Of a DNA stretch of 64,000 nt, positions 59,260 to 64,000 are shown in pieces. Origin of the DNA: DATCLS01 sp035296625. Its GTDB lineage: Bacteria > Actinomycetota > Acidimicrobiia > Acidimicrobiales > VFJN01. The stretch lies in assembly GCA_035296625.1 (NCBI GenBank), contig DATHAO010000034.1:1-64000 (forward strand), read 5' to 3'. The notes under the pieces are model-generated. The model saw only the letters and a list, made by a program, of their open reading frames with translations, was not told where the DNA came from and did not search any database. Within the stretch, counting starts at the first letter, position 1; each line of letters starts with the position of its first letter. A program made the translations under genes and the position numbers.

Positions 59260-60562
59260 CCGGCTTGGGCCGGATGCGGTAGCGCAGCACGAGGAACGGC
59301 AGGCCGAAGACCCAGAACGCGTGGTCGGCTCGCAGCTCGTCGCCGTCGACGTGCACGTCGAGCTCCTCGGCGAAGCCGTGGACGGCCAGCGCCGTGAGCT
59401 CGCGGCTCTCGGCATCGACCACGGTCAGGTAGTGGCCGGCGTGCGGCAGGGCGCTGCGGCTCGTGAGCGTCAGGCCTCCCCCGGCCCGGGACCGGGGCGC
59501 GAGGGTGGCCGTGAAGCTGCCCTGCGGCAGAGGGAACCCCACGCTCACGTAGCCCCGGCCCTCGTGGCGGTAGGTCGTGTAGATGCCGACGTAGATCGGG
59601 TCGCCGGTGGCCGCGAACGACCGGATCCAGCCGCGCACCTCCGGCACGCCGTCGCCGTCGAGATCGATCGTGTCGATGCGGCTGCGTACGCCGCGCTGGG
59701 CCTCGCGCTGGTTCATCGGCACGTTCGCCTGCCCCAGCGGGCGGGCCACGAGCGTGCGGTAGAGCAGGTACCCGGGCCGCACCCAGGGCCGCCACTCCGG
59801 CACGATGTCGAGGGTGTGGGCGGTCGTGCGTTCGTAGAAGCGGCGGACGCGGGGGTCGACGTCCGCGGGGTCGAGGTCGGGGCCAGCGAGGTCGTCGAGC
59901 GAGGCGACGATGCCGACGTCGGCGGCGTCGCGGACGTAGGTGCCGCCCAGCACCTCGGCCAGCGTGCGCACGTAGTCGGTGCCGACGTAGCGGGCCCTGG
60001 CCTCGAGAGGCACGACGAAGGGCAGGTGGTCGGCGGTCGTGCGCTCGGCCAGCAGGCTCACCTGAGCATCGCGGAAGACCGCGGCCGAGGCCACCCGGTA
60101 GGCGGCCACCGTGGCCGCGGCCACGATGGCCCCCGGCATCGCGGGGTCGGCGGCGGCGAGGGCCCGGCCGAGCGCGGCGCCGAACGCCGGCCCGAGGAGC
60201 ACCTTCTGGGGGCGCAGGCCCGCGGCACCCGCCAGCGCGCCCGCCCCCGTCGCGATCGCCACCGGACCGGCCGGCGTCACGCGCTGGCCGAGCCACCCGG
60301 CCGGAGCGGCGAGGGCGGCGCTGGACAGGATGCGGGACCACAGCGGCGGGATCTCGTCGGGGCGCTGCTGGCGGCGGGCGACGACCTCGGCGCAGGCCAT
60401 GAGCGCGGCGCCGGCGGCGGCGCCGGCCAGGCCCGCGCGCCGGCCCCGGTGCGCCCGCAGGGCAAGGCCCGCCACGGCGCCCATGCCGGCCGTGAACGGG
60501 ACGCTGCTTCCCCGGTTCCGCCTCGGGGGCCGGTCCGGCTCGGGGACGGGCGTGGCGGGCAC
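59252..60562 (-). CDS. Conserved hypothetical protein with membrane-like N-terminus
   Basis: A 436-residue protein. The N-terminal ~190 residues alternate Gly/Ala-rich hydrophobic stretches (MGAVAGLALRAH, LAGAAAGAALMACAEVVA, VAIATGAGALAGAAGL, AIVAAATVAAYRVASA), suggesting glycine-zipper membrane helices. The remaining ~250 residues look soluble, with VEARG-type strands, FYERTTAHTLDIVPEWRPWV and DGDGVPEVRGWIRSF. No family is recognised. TAGCGT 7 nt upstream fixes the GTG at 60562 as start. It may be an envelope or polymer-related protein. Confidence 0.58.
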   Translation of the reverse strand: MPATPVPEPDRPPRRNRGSSVPFTAGMGAVAGLALRAHRGRRAGLAGAAAGAALMACAEVVARRQQRPDEIPPLWSRILSSAALAAPAGWLGQRVTPAGPVAIATGAGALAGAAGLRPQKVLLGPAFGAALGRALAAADPAMPGAIVAAATVAAYRVASAAVFRDAQVSLLAERTTADHLPFVVPLEARARYVGTDYVRTLAEVLGGTYVRDAADVGIVASLDDLAGPDLDPADVDPRVRRFYERTTAHTLDIVPEWRPWVRPGYLLYRTLVARPLGQANVPMNQREAQRGVRSRIDTIDLDGDGVPEVRGWIRSFAATGDPIYVGIYTTYRHEGRGYVSVGFPLPQGSFTATLAPRSRAGGGLTLTSRSALPHAGHYLTVVDAESRELTALAVHGFAEELDVHVDGDELRADHAFWVFGLPFLVLRYRIRPKPVS

Positions 60563-60569
60563 GTCGGCG

Positions 60570-60575
60570 ACGCTA
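60570..60575 (-). promoter_or_regulatory. -10-like hexamer TAGCGT
   Basis: TAGCGT lies 7 nt before the GTG at 60562. Confidence 0.45.
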
Positions 60576-60630
60576 CCGGTCCCCCACGGCGCACCGCAGC
60601 GTCGGAGCCGGCGGCCCGTCGACACCCCTC

Positions 60631-60680
60631 CGTTCTGGCAGCGATGGTTCGTCACGGGCGAAGCGAGCGCTGCCAGAACG
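60631..60680. terminator. 13-bp inverted repeat with 24-nt loop
   Basis: CGTTCTGGCAGCG pairs perfectly with CGCTGCCAGAACG across 24 nt. It lies between the stop of the gene at 60745 and the start of the next gene on the same strand, fitting a terminator. Arm and loop lengths equal those of the hairpin at 28149, and the arm ends are similar. Confidence 0.5.
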
Positions 60681-60744
60681 ATGGGGACGGACGGTGGCCG
60701 GTGGCAGGCGAGGAGTCCCGCCCCCGGCGGATCCGACGAAGGTT

Positions 60745-62235
60745 TCAGCCGGCGCAGGACTCCACGGTCAACGGGGCCCCGCCGTCGCCGCTCACGACCC
60801 GGTCGTCGGGCGCGGCCTCCGCCCACGTCTCGAACGCGACCCGCAGCGAGCTCGTGTCCTCGGCCGTGTCGCCCTCCACGGCCATCGAGGCGCACGAGCG
60901 CCCGCCGTCGCGCCACGTCACGGCCCGGTCACCGCCCCAGCCGGAGGCAACCGACCCGGCCGCCTCGTCGCCGAGCTCCGCGGCCAGTACGGCACGCACG
61001 GTGCGCATGCCCACGACGCCCTCGTCGAGGGCCTCGCCGTCGACGGCCGGGGCCGCCACGTCGACGCCGCCCTCGCCGGCCAGGTACGCGTCGGGTTCGA
61101 GCACCTGCTCGCTCGTGGAGGGCGGCTCGGCGAACGCGCCGTCGAGCGCGTCCTGCCCGCCGTCGTCGAGGAGCGCCTCGACGAACGCCTCGCCGTCGAC
61201 GTAGGGCGAGATGATCTCCTCGACCAGGGCGAACGGCACGGCGGTGGGGTCGACGCCGCTGGCCAGCTCGGTCTCCTCGGCCAGGGCGGCCGCCCGGTCG
61301 TCGTCGGACAAGGCCTGGCGGTAGGCCCGCTCGACGCGGGTGGCGCTGCCCTCCACGAGGGCCGAAAAGCCGTACCAGGTCTCGTCGTCGGCGGCGTCGT
61401 ACTCGGGGCGGTCCAGGTCGAAGTGCTGGTCGTCGAGGGCGTGGGTCAGCTCGTGGGCGATCGTGATCCGCACGTAGGGGCTGAGCGACGTGCCGCGCAC
61501 GACCAGCTCCCGTGTCTCGGGGTCGTAGAAGCCGACGACGCCGCCGCCGAGCAGCTCGCGCATGGCCCCGACGACGTCCGCGTCGGGCTCGATCAGCCCG
61601 AACGCCGCCAGCAGCACGCCCGCGGTCTCCAGCTCGTCGGCGTCCTCGTCGAAGTCCTCGAGCAGGCGCTGCTCGAACTCGTCGTCCGAGGCCAGGTCGA
61701 CGGCGACCGGCTCCTGGAAGTCGAGGCCGCGGAGGTCCTCGACATCCGCGCTGATGTCATCGACCGCGGCGCGCAGCTCCGCGTCGGTCGCCTCGGGCAG
61801 GGACGTGGTGGTCGCGGCCGTCGGGGGCGGCGACGACGCCCGCTCGCCGGCGTCGTCACCGGTGCCGGCCGACCGGACGGCCAGGGCCGCGCCGAGCAAC
61901 GCCACGACGGCCACCAGGCCCAGGGCCACGATGAGCCAGCGCCGGGGACGGCCGGGCCCCGCCGGGCCGCCCGGATCGGGAGCCGGGTGGGGCGACGACG
62001 GGGGGCCGCCCGGGTCAGGCGCCCGGTCGAGCGACGACGGGGGGCGCGGGTCGGCGGGCGATTGTTGCCACAACGGGGGACCGCCCTCTCCTCCGTGGGC
62101 GGCCTCGGCCGGGGCCCACCCGGGTGGAGCCGTGGGCGGGGCCGGCACCGGCCGCCCGGTCGGGGCGAGGGGCGGGCCGCTGGGCCGCGCCGTGGCCCGC
62201 CCGGGCGGGGTCTCTGAATGGTCGCGCGGCCCCAT
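60745..62235 (-). CDS. Membrane-anchored protein with HExxH metallopeptidase-like domain
   Basis: A 496-residue protein. The first ~100 residues are Pro/Gly/Ala-rich and cytosolic. One membrane helix follows the Arg-rich PGRPRRW (WLIVALGLVAVVALLGAALAV). The extracytoplasmic domain has VRITIAHELTHALDDQHFDL with a complete HExxH zinc motif, then FSALVEGSATRVERAYRQAL, which may hold the third ligand. Acidic stretches abound. It is probably a cell-surface metalloprotease, although relatives of this type are uncharacterised. TACCGT lies 7 nt before the ATG. Confidence 0.72.
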   Translation of the reverse strand: MGPRDHSETPPGRATARPSGPPLAPTGRPVPAPPTAPPGWAPAEAAHGGEGGPPLWQQSPADPRPPSSLDRAPDPGGPPSSPHPAPDPGGPAGPGRPRRWLIVALGLVAVVALLGAALAVRSAGTGDDAGERASSPPPTAATTTSLPEATDAELRAAVDDISADVEDLRGLDFQEPVAVDLASDDEFEQRLLEDFDEDADELETAGVLLAAFGLIEPDADVVGAMRELLGGGVVGFYDPETRELVVRGTSLSPYVRITIAHELTHALDDQHFDLDRPEYDAADDETWYGFSALVEGSATRVERAYRQALSDDDRAAALAEETELASGVDPTAVPFALVEEIISPYVDGEAFVEALLDDGGQDALDGAFAEPPSTSEQVLEPDAYLAGEGGVDVAAPAVDGEALDEGVVGMRTVRAVLAAELGDEAAGSVASGWGGDRAVTWRDGGRSCASMAVEGDTAEDTSSLRVAFETWAEAAPDDRVVSGDGGAPLTVESCAG

Positions 62236-62242
62236 GCCGGGC

Positions 62243-62248
62243 ACGGTA
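62243..62248 (-). promoter_or_regulatory. -10-like hexamer TACCGT
   Basis: TACCGT lies 7 nt before the ATG at 62235. Confidence 0.45.
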
Positions 62249-62383
62249 GCGGTCGTTCTCCGCCGGGCGGCGGCGAGCCGCCGGCTCCCCACGACCGTGT
62301 GGGAGCGGGCGGACCGGGGTACGCACCGGGTGTCACCGCGCCCGCCGCCGGGTGCTCCCCGACCCGCCGGGCTGGAGAGGACC

Positions 62384-63154
62384 ATGAGCGCCACACCGAG
62401 GAGCACGAAGGCCATGAGCGACACCGCCGGAGAGCGATCGCCGTCCACCGCCACCGCGGTGACCCCCGCGACCGGGTCCAACGCCGGCACCGGAGCCGAC
62501 GACGGCGGCGTCGCCGGCGACGTACGCGGCATCGTGGAGGGCGCGCTGTCGGCCGTGGGCCGCGCCGGGACGATCTCGGCCGCCAACGTGGCCGACGCCG
62601 TCGAGGGCGCCGGCCGGTCGCTGAGCCGCCGCGTGGTCAATGCCGCCCTCGCCGAGCGCCGGTCGGTGACCGGCCGCGACGATCTCGCCCACGCCCTGGC
62701 CGAGAAGCCGACCTCGTCACCCCTGCTGGCCAGCGGCACGGCCGCCGCCATGGCCACGCGGGTGGTGTCCCGCTTCGGCCCGCTTCGGTTCCTGGCCCGC
62801 CGCACGCCGATGTGGCTGTTGGCCGGCGCCGTACCGGCGCTGATCGCGTCCGTCGCCCGTGGGTCCGACGAGCTGGGCCTCGTGGCGTCGCACCTCGCCA
62901 CCCGGGCACGGGCCCAGGGCATCGAGCCCGATCCCGAGCGGGTGCGCCGCGCGGCGGTGCAGGTCGTGTCCGAGTCCGAGGTCGACCCCGAGCGTGAGCC
63001 GCGCCACGGGGCGCTGGTCGTGCGCTGGCTGCGGCGGGCGGCCCGGGCTGCCCTGCCGTTCACCGCCGGCGTGGCGACGGCCGACCCGGACGGGATCGCG
63101 TCGCGGGCCGCGTCCGTCGACCCGGCCCTCCTGGGCCGCCCCGCCCTGGCCTGA
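62384..63154 (+). CDS. Conserved hypothetical protein, 256 aa
   Basis: An unrecognised protein. A Thr/Ala/Gly-rich N-terminal stretch (residues 1-50) is followed by a helical part: VRGIVEGALSAVGRAGTISA, LSRRVVNAALAERRSV, then a hydrophobic segment MWLLAGAVPALIASVARG near residue 145. Helix ARAQGIEPDPERVRRAAVQV and an amphipathic C-terminus complete it. It may attach to the membrane. GGAGAGG (62374-62380) is just upstream of the ATG. It is divergent from the metallopeptidase-like gene. Confidence 0.55.
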   Translation: MSATPRSTKAMSDTAGERSPSTATAVTPATGSNAGTGADDGGVAGDVRGIVEGALSAVGRAGTISAANVADAVEGAGRSLSRRVVNAALAERRSVTGRDDLAHALAEKPTSSPLLASGTAAAMATRVVSRFGPLRFLARRTPMWLLAGAVPALIASVARGSDELGLVASHLATRARAQGIEPDPERVRRAAVQVVSESEVDPEREPRHGALVVRWLRRAARAALPFTAGVATADPDGIASRAASVDPALLGRPALA

Positions 63155-63286
63155 CCCGCCCGCCGCCGGTCCGCCTCGCCCTACCGGTCCGCATGGCGCC
63201 GGACGGTGCGGGGGGGCCGGCGGAGCGCCTCGGCCGTCCGCCTTCCGGCCGGCTCGGGCGCCAGGCGCACAGACCGGTGAGCGCAG

Positions 63287-63490
63287 CGGCGAGCCCCGAC
63301 CGCCCGGCGACGAGTCGGGCGTCCCCACGGGCGCCGACCGGCCGGCGTGGCGACAGGCGTGCCGGGCGAGCGCCGACCCGAGCGGCGACGAGTCGGGCGT
63401 TCCCACGGGCGCCGACCGAGCGGCGACGAGTCGGGCGTTCCCACGGGCGCCGACCCGCCGGCCGGCGATGCGTCAGGCGTCCCGGGCCAG
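63287..63490. repeat. 38-bp tandem repeat array in a gene gap
   Basis: Three near-identical 35-nt cores start at 63305, 63383 and 63421 (CGGCGACGAGTCGGGCG, then TCCCACGGGCGCCGACC). A decayed copy lies at about 63345-63382, and a partial one runs into the stop of the HAD gene. The unit is 38-39 bp and can fold as GTCGG/CCGAC. The 63155-63472 gap holds this array and nothing else I can support. Confidence 0.75.
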
Positions 63491-64000
63491 CAGCCGGGCG
63501 AGCGGGCCCCGGTCGAGTTCGGCGGCCAGCTCCACCAGCGTCGGGTAGATGGCCGCGGCGCCGGCCTCCCGCAGCTCTGCCTCGCTCGTGCCTCCGGTCG
63601 TGACGCACACGCAGTCGACGCCCGCCCGCCGGGCGGCCTCCACGTCCCACACGCTGTCGCCCACGGCCAGAGACTCGCCCGGCCCCACGCCGGCCGCAGC
63701 CATGGCGGCGGTGAACACCTCCGGCTCGGGCTTGGCGTCCTCGACGTCGCCGGCGCTGGTCACGGCGGACAGCGCGTCGCCGACGTCGAGCATGGCGACG
63801 GTGACCTGGACGTCCTCGGGCTCCGACGACGTGGCGAGCACCACCGCCAGCCTCCGTCCGGCCAGTTCACGCACGAGCTCCCGGGCGCCGGGCAGCAGCC
63901 GCACCTCCGCCCGCAGCCCATCGAACTCCCGTCGCCACGCCTTCTTCACGTCATCGTGGGCCTCGCCGATCAGCGCCTCCATGAGCTGGCCGGAGCCCTG
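63473..64000 (-). CDS. HAD-superfamily phosphatase (5' end outside window)
   Basis: The last 175 codons of a HAD hydrolase of the phosphoglycolate phosphatase/beta-phosphoglucomutase type. Motif II is VVLATSSEP. Motif III is the Lys of EDAKPEPEVFTAAM. Motif IV is LAVGDSVWDVEAARRAG. The frame is open to the window edge (GSGQLMEALIG), so motif I with the nucleophilic Asp lies outside. The 3' end is overrun by the tandem repeat array, which may have altered the final residues. Confidence 0.82.
   Translation of the reverse strand, partial: QGSGQLMEALIGEAHDDVKKAWRREFDGLRAEVRLLPGARELVRELAGRRLAVVLATSSEPEDVQVTVAMLDVGDALSAVTSAGDVEDAKPEPEVFTAAMAAAGVGPGESLAVGDSVWDVEAARRAGVDCVCVTTGGTSEAELREAGAAAIYPTLVELAAELDRGPLARLLARDA

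Noticed and set aside
63287..63490. Regularly spaced repeats resembling a CRISPR array
   Set aside because: The units are tandem with no unique spacers of constant length, and no cas gene is near.

Overview
The window is GC-rich (low 70s percent by eye), densely coded and has almost pure G/C at third codon positions. It carries four intact F420/flavin-type LLM oxidoreductases plus the relic of a fifth, a resuscitation-promoting factor, a SUF operon with an interposed Rieske protein, TldD/TldE, an A/G-specific MutY and several GTG starts. This points to a high-GC actinobacterium. The mix of CoA enzymes, LLM proteins and KstR-like boxes suggests class Acidimicrobiia, but that placement is inference. 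No rRNA, tRNA, IS element, prophage or CRISPR array was seen.

Layout. 1-8.4 kb: the end of a proline-rich unknown protein, a family III CoA-transferase, an Rpf protein, an MFE2-like SDR, a small unknown protein, a polytopic membrane protein and a small unknown protein. 8.4-16.0 kb: an acyl-CoA synthetase-LLM-alcohol dehydrogenase-aldehyde dehydrogenase operon, divergent from an amidohydrolase pair across two palindromes of the KstR type. 16.0-20.6 kb: TAG glycosylase, TldE, a HAD phosphatase and TldD. 20.7-27.8 kb: a deleted LLM relic, EthD, CMD and SDR proteins, two LLM oxidoreductases, a TetR regulator, an isochorismatase-fold protein and a TPP enzyme. 28.4-32.8 kb: sufB-(Cys protein)-sufD-Rieske-sufC. 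33-41 kb: a small zinc ribbon, a heterodimeric ABC exporter, an LLM protein with a histone-like tail, DUF2752, gamma carbonic anhydrase, flavin reductase and an MBL hydrolase. 41-45 kb: alpha/beta hydrolase, SnoaL/MarR pair, mutY and a methyltransferase. 45-51 kb: ethylmalonyl-CoA pathway genes (mch, mcd, a CitE-like lyase and mcl) with an SDR and a PIG-L deacetylase between. 51-64 kb: DUF885 and PPOX proteins, unknowns, fumC beside a decayed class I fumarase, an ABM/AraC pair, two membrane-associated proteins and a truncated HAD gene.

How they work together. The common theme is acyl-CoA and alcohol/aldehyde catabolism: CoA transfer and ligation, dehydrogenation, hydration, C-C cleavage of malyl-type CoA esters, and F420/flavin redox. 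mch, mcd and the two lyases would convert methylsuccinyl-CoA to propionyl-CoA plus glyoxylate; crotonyl-CoA carboxylase/reductase and the mutase are not in the window.

Two control features recur. A TGAC-N5-GTCA palindrome lies just upstream of six or seven genes and at the TetR gene itself. A TASSGT hexamer sits 6-9 nt before about twenty start codons, usually without a Shine-Dalgarno sequence, as expected for leaderless transcripts. Decay is also visible: a multiply broken class I fumarase next to intact fumC, an LLM gene reduced to its two ends, and two possible gene scraps.
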